A DNA stretch of 46,329 nt, from NCBI GenBank assembly GCA_905182155.1, contig CAJJAX010000043.1, positions 1 through 46,329 on the forward strand. The letters run 5' to 3'. This DNA comes from an uncultured Pseudomonadales bacterium (GTDB lineage Bacteria; Pseudomonadota; Gammaproteobacteria; Pseudomonadales; Azotimanducaceae). Shown piece after piece: positions 17,239-25,969 of the stretch (position 1 is the stretch's first letter; every line of letters starts with the position of its first letter). The position numbers and the translations under genes were made by a program. A model generated the notes under the pieces. That model was not told where the DNA came from and did no database searches. It saw nothing but the letters and a program-made list of their open reading frames with translations.

Positions 17239-19414
17239 TTAAAATTTTCCGTAGTAGCCTTCTTTCATTGCGTCGAAGAGGTTGGCTGCAGAGTGGAGTT
17301 CTCCGTCGTACTCAATTTCTTCGTTGCCCTTAAGTTCAACCACTTCGCCATCCTCGAGCTCGAATTGATAGGTTGTGTTTTCAAGGTCTTGCTCTTTTAC
17401 CAACACCCCTTGAAAGCCTCTGGGTTGAATCTGAACGTGGTGCAACCCTTGAGTCCCTGTTCATAGGCATAACGATAAATGTGTTTGAATTCCTCATAGG
17501 GATAATCCGTTGGCACATTGGCGGTCTTGGAAATACTGGAATCGATCCACTTTTGGGCAGCCGCCTGAACGTCCACGTGCTGGATCGGTGAAATGTCATC
17601 GGCTGTAATAAAATAGCTGGGCAGCTGATGGTCGGGGTTGTCGGTATAGGGTGCTGCATCGGGATTGACCATCGCCTTGTACGCCAGCAACTCGAAGGAA
17701 AACACGTCAACTTTTTCTTTAGACTTTTTACCTTCCCGGATCACATTTCGCGCGTAGTGATGGGCAAAGCTAGGCTCGATACCATTACTCGCATTGTTGG
17801 CCAGCGACAGGATGATCGTGCCGGTTGGTGCAATAGAACTGTGATGGGTAAAGCGACAGCCATGCTCGTCAAGGTTATTGATCAAGTCTTGATCTTCGCT
17901 GCGATCTTTTGCATATAGCGGCGTATACTTTGCGTGCAGAACTTCGGCCAGGCAGTTTGTCGCCGACTTGATGCCGTCTTCGATCATCTCTGGGCGCTGT
18001 CGAAGCATTTCACCCGTGACCTCGAAACTCTTCATCCATGATCGGTGCGGGACCTTTCTCTTTCGCAAGCTCAAGCCCTGCTTGCCAACCAACGATTGCC
18101 AATTCTCTGGTCACGTCTTCTGTGAATGCGACGGATTCGGTATCACCATAAGACATGCCCATCATTGTGATAGACGAACCTAAACCAAGGTATCCCATGC
18201 CATGACGGCGTTTCGTATTCAATTTCTTTGCGCTGGCCTTCAAGCGGCAGACCGTTGATTTCTACGACGTTGTCGAGCATTCGCGTGAATACCGCGACCA
18301 CCTCGGTGTACTGATCCCAGTCAAAATAGGCCGCTTCAGGTGAACGGCGTTTCGCACAAACTTGCGTCAGGTTGACCGATCCGAGCAGGCAGCTTCCGTA
18401 GGGTGGGCAGCGGCTGCTCTCCGCACGGGTTGGTGGCGCGAATATCTTCGCAAAACCAGTTGTTGTTCATCTCGTTGACCTTGTCGATCAGGATGAAGCC
18501 GGGCTCGGCAAAGTCATACGTGGAAGACATAATCATGTCCCACAGTCGTTGGGCTTTGATGGTTTTGCTAATTCGACAAGCGACTAGACCTTGGCTCATT
18601 GCTGACATACTTGTGCTTTGATGGGAATTCTCGCCACAGCACCTGGACTGGTCGTTCACATCAATTGGTCAGACTCTGCTTCGCTCTGGCGTGATGGGAA
18701 AGGCAAGCGCCAATCGCTCTCGTTTTGACTGCTTCCATAAACTCGTGCGGTAATCAAGAGCGATGAAAGTTGAATTGACGGAGTCGACCGTCTTCCCGTT
18801 TGGCTTTGATGAAATCCATAACATCGGGGTGACCGATATCGAAGGTCGCCATTTGCGCCCCACGGCGCCCTCCGGCAGATGACACGGTAAAACAGGTTTT
18901 GTCATAGATATCCATAAAGGACAACGGCCCTGAGGTGTAGGCGCCGGCACCCGTGACATAAGCGCCTTTTGGTCGCAGCGTCGAAAATTCGTAACCAATG
19001 CCGCAGCCCGCTTTGAGGGTTAGCCCGGCTTCGAGATTCTTTTGCAGAATGTCTTCCATCGAGTCCGAGAATGGTGCCGGAGACCGTGCAGTTGATCGTG
19101 GAGGTTGCGGGCTTGTGTGCTTGCGCTCCGGCGTTTGAGGTGATTCTGCCGGCCGGGAATGACGCCACTTGACGCAGTGCCCACAGAAATTTCTCATTCC
19201 AGTCTTGCCGGTTCGGCTTTGGCTTCGACTTCGGCCAGGGCTTTCGCTACCCGTTGGTAGGTTTGCGTCCATGTTCTCGTCGACTGCGCTCGCCCTGTTT
19301 ACTTTTCAAGCAATACTTATTTTCCCAGATGTCGAGGGAGGTCGGCTGAAGCTTGATTTCGTTAACGTTGGCAGGAATGGCTTTGAGATCGGTTTTTTGG
19401 GCTGTGGAATCCAT
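17239..19414 (-). CDS. nrdJa: Class II (B12-dependent) ribonucleotide reductase NrdJa, many frameshifts
   Basis: Catalytic subunit that makes deoxyribonucleotides with adenosylcobalamin; expected about 725 residues. From the ATG at 19414 the order is: [162 protein letters not shown], and the C-terminal [23 protein letters not shown]. The reading changes frame roughly ten times between about 17400 and 19310. All catalytic regions are recognisable, so I read this as one functional gene with poor local sequence. NrdR-like sites lie upstream. Confidence 0.85.
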
Positions 19415-19457
19415 GAGTAAAGGTTGCCTCTCATCAGTTGATGGTGATTAATTCGTT

Positions 19458-19489
19458 GTTCTATCAATTCGGTGTTCTATCAATTCGGT
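19458..19489. repeat. 16-bp direct repeat in the nrdJa leader
   Basis: GTTCTATCAATTCGGT occurs twice back to back (19458-19473 and 19474-19489), with further degenerate ATCAATT copies beside it. It lies in the predicted untranslated leader of nrdJa. Confidence 0.8.
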
Positions 19490-19779
19490 GAGCGATCAAT
19501 TTGCTGCTCGATTAAGTCGTTGCACTTTAGTGTGGTCTTTATCAAACCCGTCTTCAATGAGTCCGGTTACCGTTATTTTCTTAAATCTATTCTCGCAACT
19601 GTTTCCGAGCCGCGCTTTTTATGGGCAAGAACTGTGACGCGAATCGGCGCAGCCCTGCCAGCAAACGTTGAAAAACGACGGACGCCCATCAAAGGGGTAT
19701 GTTGCGCTCGAGTGGCTGGTTTTACCCTCTTTTGAAGGGGCCCCAGACGACCTGAGCCGATGGTTTTAAGTCCTAAAAG

Positions 19780-19830
19780 CCCAGATATTGTGCTACACGA
19801 CCGATCCGAGCACAAGATATAGTTGTGCTC
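19780..19830 (-). promoter_or_regulatory. Tandem NrdR-box-like sites overlapping the nrdJa promoter
   Basis: Two sites resemble the NrdR consensus (acaCwAtATaTwGtgt). One lies near 19780-19794 (minus strand AGCACAATATCTGGG). The other is a perfect eight-base inverted repeat, GAGCACAA/TTGTGCTC, at 19808-19830 around GATATAG. Their centres are 32 bases apart, about three helical turns, as is usual for paired NrdR boxes. A minus-strand promoter fits inside: -35 TTGTGC (19810-19815), 17-base spacer, -10 CACAAT (19787-19792). NrdR represses ribonucleotide reductase genes in response to dATP. This would leave a leader of about 365 bases. Confidence 0.6.
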
Positions 19831-19968
19831 AAAAGCCATAAAAAGGCAAAAAAAATCAAAAAAAGGGGTCAGGTCTAGCGCAATTTAACCATAATCGACT
19901 GTTTACAGCGCGCCGTCTTTCGCGGGACACTCAGTTAGGGCAACAAGATAATCTTTGGATGAAACGCT

Positions 19969-20751
19969 ATGAATCAGTTGAATACAAAAGTGGCCATTAT
20001 TACGGGTGGCGGAAGTGGCATTGGGGCCGCTGCGGCCGAGCGGATCGCAGAGCACGGTGCGGCCGTTATGGTCACTGATATCAATGCGCAAGCCGCCGAA
20101 CAAACGGCGCTCGTGATTCAGCAGCGGGGCCAGAAGGCGCAGGCTTTGGCGCAAGATGTGGCCGACCCTGATGGGTGGCAGATGGTTTTTGAGCAGACCG
20201 CGAAAGCCTTTGGCCCGGCAAATGTTTTGGTCAATAATGCTGGGGTCAGCGGAGCGGGGCGGGATCGGTTTGAAGAGCCAGATGGACTCGATGCTTGGCG
20301 ACAGATCATGAGCATCAACCTGGACGCGGTCAATTATGGGTGTCGGATAGCCATTCAAGAAATGAAGGTCAGCGGTGGGGTCATCGTTAATATTTCATCG
20401 GTCATGGGCTTAGTGGGTGGCGCGGGCCCAGCTTATAACGCAAGCAAAGGGGGGGTTCGATTGCTGACCAAGTCGATTGCCAGTTATTGCGGCCGCATGG
20501 GCTATCCCATTCGCTGTAACTCGGTGCATCCAGGCTATATTTGGACGCCGATGGTTCGTCAAATCGCGGAGGTGCATGAAGAGGTGTCAACCGAAGAAGA
20601 ATTAAAAGAAATGCTGCTGCTCCAGCATCCCATTGGCCGGCTTGGGGAACCCGATGATATCGCCAATGGGATCCGGTTTTTGGTCTCGGACGAGTCCAGT
20701 TTCATGACCGGCAGTGAACTGGTCATCGATGGCGGCTACACCTGCGTTTAA
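19969..20751 (+). CDS. SDR family NAD(P)-dependent oxidoreductase
   Basis: Classical short-chain dehydrogenase of 260 residues. The nucleotide motif GGGSGIG (13-19), NNAG (89-92), catalytic Ser144 (NISSVMG), and Tyr156-X3-Lys160 (YNASK) are all present. An Asp at about 37 (VTDINA) after beta-2 favours NAD(H). Similar to 3-hydroxyacyl or hydroxysteroid/cyclic alcohol dehydrogenases; the substrate is unknown. The acyl-CoA synthetase about 250 bases downstream suggests oxidation of an alcohol before CoA activation. Confidence 0.9.
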   Translation: MNQLNTKVAIITGGGSGIGAAAAERIAEHGAAVMVTDINAQAAEQTALVIQQRGQKAQALAQDVADPDGWQMVFEQTAKAFGPANVLVNNAGVSGAGRDRFEEPDGLDAWRQIMSINLDAVNYGCRIAIQEMKVSGGVIVNISSVMGLVGGAGPAYNASKGGVRLLTKSIASYCGRMGYPIRCNSVHPGYIWTPMVRQIAEVHEEVSTEEELKEMLLLQHPIGRLGEPDDIANGIRFLVSDESSFMTGSELVIDGGYTCV

Positions 20752-20765
20752 ATCTGCCGTGTTTG

Positions 20766-20819
20766 ATGAAGCCTTAGCGCCTAATGAAGCCTTAGCGCCT
20801 AATGAAGCCTTAGCACTTA
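20766..20819 (+). repeat. 18-bp tandem repeat, three copies
   Basis: ATGAAGCCTTAGCRCYTA repeated three times just after the SDR stop codon, with a partial fourth (GAAGCCATAGC). Units one and two are identical. Not palindromic, no role evident. Confidence 0.85.
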
Positions 20820-21003
20820 GAAGCCATAGCGTTTTCGGAAGGGTTATGGTTTCATCCCGCTAAGTCTTCGGGCATGCTCAAGCACGCCGAAAGCTGCCAA
20901 TTGGCGCCCAATCCGACGCGACCGCCTCGCCGCCTGTAAGGGCTTGGTTTGGGCAGCCGATCGCTTTGAATCATAAATTTTAAGATGTGAATGGAGTTCG
21001 CGC

Positions 21004-22539
21004 ATGCACTTATCCCAGATTGCCCAACAAACCCCCCAAAAACCGGCCTATATCATGGCCGCGAGCGGTCAAACGGTGACCTACGAGGGTTTGGAGGCGG
21101 GCTCAAATCAATTGGCCCAGTTATTCCGGTCATTGGGCCTCGCGCGCGGTGATCACATTGCAATTTTGCTGGAAAACCATCCGTTGTTTCTTCAGATCTG
21201 TGTCGCAGCGCAAAGGGCCGGAATCTATTACACCGCGATCAGCTACCGGTTGCAGTCCGATGAAGTGGAATACATTGTGAATGATTGTGGCGCACGGGTT
21301 TTCATTACCTCCATTGACCGACGGGCTGTCGTGGAACCCTTAATCGATCGCCTCGACAACCTGGAGCGGTTTTTGATGCTCGATGGGGTCATTGCGGGGT
21401 TCGAGTCGCTAGAACTGGCGATGGATCAGCAGTCCACGCAGATGATTGCCGATGAAAGTATCGGTATCTCGATGCTGTATTCCTCGGGCACCACCGGGCG
21501 TCCTAAAGGCGTCTATCGGGCGTTGCCGGAAGGGGTTTGGGGTGAGGAAGATTCGGGCGCAATGTTTCGCGCGCTGTACCAAGCCCAAGAAGACAGTATC
21601 TATCTAACCCCGGCGCCGCTTTACCATGCCGCGCCGCTCACCTTTACCATGGCCTTTCTGTTGGGCGGCATGACTTGTGTGGTCATGGAGCATTTTGAAG
21701 CGGGCGCCGCCTTAGCGGCCATTGAAACTTACCGAGTCACCCATAGCCAATGGGTCCCAACCATGTTCGTTCGGATGTTAAAACTCGATGACGCGGACCG
21801 TTTGAAACACGATGTCTCATCGCTCGTCTGCGCGATCCATGCGGCGGCCCCTTGTCCGGTTCCGATTAAGGAGCAAATGATCGAGTGGTGGGGGCCTATT
21901 ATTTACGAATACTATGCCGGCTCTGAGGGCAATGGCTTTGTTGCCCTGAACTCAGAAGAATGGTTAGCGCATAAAGGCTCCGTTGGCCGGGGACTGACCG
22001 CCGTCTTACACATTTGTGATGATGCCGGGGAAGAACTGCCCGTGGGCCAGTCCGGCACCATTTATTTTGAAGGCGGTGGCGACTTCGAATACCATAATGA
22101 CGAAGAGAAAACCGCTGAATCACGGCACCGGTTAGGGTGGTCAACCTTGGGGGATGTGGGTTACTTGGATGAAGAGGGGTTTTTATACCTCACCGACCGG
22201 AAGAGCTTCATGATCATCTCAGGCGGCGTCAATATTTATCCTCAAGAAACAGAAAACCTACTGGTGACGCATCCTAAGGTCATGGATGTGGCGGTTTTCG
22301 GGGTGCCCAATGAGGAGTTCGGGGAAGAGGTGAAGGCCGTGGTTCAGCCCAAAGATTGGTCGGATGCGGGACCCGAACTCGCCGCCGAGTTGATGGCATT
22401 TTGTCGCGAGAATATCTCGCACATTAAGTGCCCTCGATCCGTTGACTTTGAACAAGAGCTGCCGCGGCATCCCACGGGCAAGCTTTACAAGCGGTTGCTC
22501 AAAGATCGGTATTGGGCAGACCAAGGCAAGTCTATCTAG
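21004..22539 (+). CDS. AMP-dependent acyl-CoA synthetase
   Basis: ANL-superfamily ligase of 511 residues that activates a carboxylic acid to its CoA thioester through an acyl-adenylate. Motifs: A3 phosphate loop YSSGTTGRPKG (159-169), A5 YEYYAGSEG, A7 WSTLGDVGYLDEEGFLYLTDR, hinge and C-terminal ISGGVNIYPQE, and A10 Lys in HPTGKLYKR. The fatty-acid/cyclohexane-carboxylate type FadD-like group fits, but the substrate cannot be read from sequence. The ATG at 21004 is preceded by GGAG at a suitable distance. A plausible partner of the SDR and the alkane unit. Confidence 0.9.
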   Translation: MHLSQIAQQTPQKPAYIMAASGQTVTYEGLEAGSNQLAQLFRSLGLARGDHIAILLENHPLFLQICVAAQRAGIYYTAISYRLQSDEVEYIVNDCGARVFITSIDRRAVVEPLIDRLDNLERFLMLDGVIAGFESLELAMDQQSTQMIADESIGISMLYSSGTTGRPKGVYRALPEGVWGEEDSGAMFRALYQAQEDSIYLTPAPLYHAAPLTFTMAFLLGGMTCVVMEHFEAGAALAAIETYRVTHSQWVPTMFVRMLKLDDADRLKHDVSSLVCAIHAAAPCPVPIKEQMIEWWGPIIYEYYAGSEGNGFVALNSEEWLAHKGSVGRGLTAVLHICDDAGEELPVGQSGTIYFEGGGDFEYHNDEEKTAESRHRLGWSTLGDVGYLDEEGFLYLTDRKSFMIISGGVNIYPQETENLLVTHPKVMDVAVFGVPNEEFGEEVKAVVQPKDWSDAGPELAAELMAFCRENISHIKCPRSVDFEQELPRHPTGKLYKRLLKDRYWADQGKSI

Positions 22540-22562
22540 CGTTGGGTCGTTGCCAACCCCGT

Positions 22563-23446
22563 TCAGCGATTTTTGAGGAGGTTGGCGGGCGAGAATTGAT
22601 CGGTCAGGATAGGGGCCGTTTGATCCCAGTCAGGTCGTGTGGTGAGGTATTTGGGGAAACTCTCAATTGCGATGCCAAATCGTGAGAGTCCGGGCGCCAA
22701 ATCGCGCGCATTGGCTTCCAGCGTACTGCGGTCGGGCAAGCCCGCAGGTCGGGCAATAATCACCCGATTGCCACTGGCGGGTAGTTTAAATTGAAAAAAT
22801 CGTTAAAAACAGCTTTGTAAGTCTGTGATTCATAATCATAAAGCTTGGAGGATGAAAAGGTATTGGCGACCACCACGCCACCTTCAGACAACAGCGATCG
22901 AGTTTCCTCTAAGAACTCTCGGGTCATCAGATGTTCCGGGATGTATTCCCCGGTAAACGCATCCAGAATCACCAGGTCATACTTTGTACCCAGGCGCGCA
23001 GCCCGCTTAACGAAGACCCTGGCATCCTGCACGGCAACGTTAAGCTGGTCGTTGGCTTTGAAATTGAAAAAGCCTTCAGCGACCCGAACCACCGCGGCAT
23101 CGATTTCAACCACATCGATTTGAGCGGTGGGGTACAGTAAATTGAGGGCCGTCGGCAGGGTGCCCCCGCCTAAACCGACAATTAAAATAGACGCAGGCTT
23201 GGGCTGCAGCAGTAAGCCGCCAAAGGTCATGCGAACGTAAGAGAACACCACGCGATCGGGGTTTTTAGTGTCGAAGCAAGACTGGCGTCGGTCATCCCGG
23301 CGCACGGCGAAAACCAAGCACCGGTCATCGCCTTTTTGCTGGATTTCAATGTTTTGATAGAGCGATTTTTCTCGATGAATCACCTCGGCGCTCGCGCTGC
23401 CAGCGCTAAAGAGACAGAGCCAAATCAGGGTCTTAACGCGGTTCAT
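22563..23446 (-). CDS. Spermidine synthase-like methyltransferase-fold protein with signal-like N-terminus, one frameshift
   Basis: About 295 residues. An N-terminal hydrophobic stretch (LIWLCLFSAGSASA) is followed by a spermidine-synthase-like Rossmann domain: VGLGGGTLPTAL, VVEIDAAVVRVAEGFF, ARVFVKRA and DLVILDAFTGEYIPEHL. The frame slips near 22783-22790: reading LKLPASGNRVIIARPAG requires one extra A in the AAA run, and the protein then ends at 22563. It overlaps the upstream membrane-protein gene by four bases (ATGA). Together they resemble fused membrane/spermidine-synthase proteins split in two. Whether it makes a polyamine is doubtful; the signal-like segment suggests it acts at or outside the membrane. 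Confidence 0.78.
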
Positions 23447-24081
23447 GGGCGCTTTCGATTAAAGGCTATGGCCAGGATGCCTGCGAGTAATAACACCCCA
23501 ACCATGGTGATTAAAATGGTGTTCATATCAAACCAAAGCACCAAATAAAACGAGGTCAGTAGCGTGCCCAGTGCGCTGCCCAGGGTTGATATAAAATATA
23601 AGCCGCCTGCCACTTGACCGCTGTGGCGGGTATTATCGACCATCAACCGCACGGAATAGGGGGCAATCATACCCAGTAGCGCCGTGGGTATAAAAAAGAG
23701 CAACATCGACGCCAGCAACGAGCCGTAGCGTGGGTCATCAATGGCCATAAAAACAGCGTCCATTGCGCTGTCGGCAAAAAAGACAATTGGCAATAAACCA
23801 ATGGCTGCCAGTAAGAAAAATGAGCCATACAGGCCCAGGTTGGGGCGATTGACCGACAAACGCCCGCCAATAAGGTAGCCAATGGCGAGTGCCACCATAA
23901 AAATACTAATGATGCTGCCCCAAACGTAGATACTGCTGCCAAAGTAAGGCGCCAATATCCTGCCGCCCAGCAGTTCCACCGACATAATGATAAAGCCGCT
24001 GGTAAAGGCGAGTAATAAAACCACCCAGCCAATACGTTCTAGCTTCGTTTCGACTTGTTCTTCGGACATACAGCCTACCAT
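23443..24081 (-). CDS. Membrane protein, N-terminal half of a fused spermidine synthase-like system
   Basis: About 212 residues with some six hydrophobic helices, including SGFIIMSVELLGGRILAPYFGSS, VWGSIISIFMVALAIGYLIGG and GGLYFISTLGSALGTLLTSF. These match the transmembrane part of fused MFS/spermidine-synthase proteins (the ELLGGR.LAP..G.S..VW motif is typical). The second Met (MSEEQVETK, 24069) may be the true start. It is translationally coupled to the catalytic-domain gene and divergent from the ABC exporter genes. Confidence 0.8.
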   Translation of the reverse strand: MVGCMSEEQVETKLERIGWVVLLLAFTSGFIIMSVELLGGRILAPYFGSSIYVWGSIISIFMVALAIGYLIGGRLSVNRPNLGLYGSFFLLAAIGLLPIVFFADSAMDAVFMAIDDPRYGSLLASMLLFFIPTALLGMIAPYSVRLMVDNTRHSGQVAGGLYFISTLGSALGTLLTSFYLVLWFDMNTILITMVGVLLLAGILAIAFNRKRP

Positions 24082-24196
24082 CTCGCGTTTTGCACACAGT
24101 ATAACCCGTGGGCAAGATGCCGTCAGCGAGTTAGCCCGCTGTATGGCGGATCAATCTATGGCATACTGCCGCGGCAAAAACAATGGACAAACTGCT

Positions 24197-25969
24197 TTGA
24201 AAGCTCTTCTACGCCTCGTTCCCTACATTGCTCGTTATCGATTGCAAGTTGTGGTTGGGTTTGTGGGGTTTTTCCTGTCGCGTTTTTTTGAAGTGAGCAC
24301 CTATTACGGGGTGGCGCTTGGCATCGATGCCATTGGCGCCTTGATCCAAAAAGAATCTTTGCCTTATGGCCTCGAGATTTGGCAGATCGTTGTTGGCATT
24401 GTGAGCGCGGTCGTTCTGCGGTTTATTTTTGTTTCAAGGGCTCGGCGCGCCTTTCGACTGGTTGGACAGAAGGTGTCGTTTGATTTGCGAGAGCAATTGT
24501 TCGCCAGCGTCTTGGTTCAAGGCCCGGCTTTCTTCGGTCGTATTGGGGTGGGTGATCTGATGACCCGTGCGATCCAAGATATCTCCTTGGTGCAACGCCT
24601 CATTGCCTTCGGCTTAATCCAAGTGGTGATCATGGTGTATGCGCCGCTCTTTGGGATGACCGCGATGCTGTTTAAGTCTGTGAGCTTGACGTTGCTGATC
24701 TTGCCACTGCTGCCCATTTTGTATTTCTATGCACAGTATGTGGCGACCCAAATGGGAGAATCCTCCCAACAGGTACAAGAAGCCTTGTCGATGCTCGCAA
24801 CCCAAACTCAAGAAAATCTCAGCGGCATGCAGCGGTCAAGCCCAAGCCCAAGAAGAAAACGAAATCAAACGATTCTATAAAACCAATAATCAATATGCGT
24901 CGGCGTTTTATGAGCAAGCCCGAATTAATTCGCTCATGACCGCCTGGACGCCTTGGCTTACGTCGCTCGCGCAACTCGCCATTATTGTTTACGGCGGCAA
25001 CCTGGTGCTGACGGGTGTCTTGAGTGTGGGCGATCTCATTTTTTTCCTCGCGTGTCTGAATATGTTGCTGCAGCCCATCCGCATGGCGGGCTTTTTTATT
25101 ACAATGATGGCGCGGGCCAAGGTCGGTGTGGAACGGTTGTGCGAGGTGTTCGATGCGCCGCCTGAGATCATCGACCGGCCAACCGGGCAGGCGCCATCCG
25201 ACATCACGGGTGAGTTTGTTTTTAAGCAGGCGTCCTTTACCTACCCCGGTGCGGTTGTACCGGCATTGACCGACTTGAATTTCAGTATCAAACGCGGCGA
25301 GTCGATTGGGATTGTCGGTCGAGTCGGCTCGGGAAAATCAACTCTGCTGAAGTTGTGTACGCGAATGCTGGAACTCAATAGCGGCTCGGTCGAACTCGAT
25401 GGTGTTGCCATTGATGCCTACGCGTTAGCGCAGTTGCGATCACAGATTGCGCAGGTACTGCAAGACCCCTTCCTGTTTGGCGAGTCCTTATCGGCCAACA
25501 TTAGCTATGACGATCCAGAGCGGGCCCTTGATTTGATTTGGGATGCCGCCGATGCCGCAGCGTTACGAGAGACGGTCCTGACCTTCCCAGAACAGATGAG
25601 TACCTTAGTGGGCGAGCGGGGGCGTCACGCTCAGCGGCGGGACAAAAACAAAGAACCACCTTAGCCCGGGGCTTGATCCGAAATGCGCCAGTGCTGATTC
25701 TAGACGATTGTTTTAGCGCGGTGGATACCGAAACCGAAGACCATATTTTGAGCCGTTTAAAACGATTGCGGACGGGCAAGACGACGATTTTAGTGAGTCA
25801 TCGCGTCTCAACTTTGCGGCATACGGATCGCATTTTCGTATTGGACGCCGGACGGCTGATGGAGTCGGGCTCTCATGATGCGCTGTTGGCACAAGGCGGC
25901 CTCTACGCGGAACTCGAGCGCCTGCAGACCCAAGGCCAGCGGCCGGGTCTTGAGCCGGAGCTGGCGTGA
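24197..25969 (+). CDS. Heterodimeric ABC exporter, subunit A (degenerate ATPase site), frameshifted
   Basis: Half-transporter with six membrane helices and one ATPase domain, like MdlA/YheI/TmrA; about 590 residues. The membrane domain starts LKALLRLVPYIARYR. Walker A is VGRVGSGKST, the Q-loop VLQDPFLFG, the signature LSGGQKQR and the H-loop LVSHR. Walker B reads LILDDCFSAVD, with Asp where the catalytic Glu normally sits, typical of the inactive-site partner. Breaks: near 24835 (after NLSGMQ), in the G5 run 25618-25622, and near 25642. Removing one base at each of the last two restores ERGVTLSGGQKQRT. Start is uncertain: TTG 24197 fits the family, ATG 24158 or 24143 are alternatives. Confidence 0.85.

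Larger units (their letters stand above)
19415..19968. other. Divergent region between nrdJa and the SDR gene
   Basis: About 550 bases with no convincing gene. It holds the nrdJa promoter sites and leader, a 16-bp direct repeat, and at 19858-19876 an A-run followed by GGGGTCAGGTCTA, a motif often seen near REP-associated or IS200-like transposase remnants. No transposase is present. I looked for a cobalamin riboswitch in the nrdJa leader and did not find one. Confidence 0.5.

Noticed and set aside
19415-19780. Cobalamin riboswitch in the nrdJa leader (CGCAACTGT at 19594-19602 resembles part of the B12 box region)
   Set aside because: The string is on the strand opposite to nrdJa, and the other conserved blocks (GCCACTG, GGGAA) are not found at proper spacing on either strand.
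22541-22557. Terminator hairpin after the acyl-CoA synthetase (GTTGG/CCAAC)
   Set aside because: Only five pairs and no U-run at the right place; too weak to list.
24197-25969. Programmed frameshifting or selenocysteine recoding to explain the broken genes
   Set aside because: The shifts are mostly single extra bases at scattered sites in unrelated genes, with no slippery heptamer plus stem pattern and no in-frame UGA at a conserved Cys position; error is simpler.
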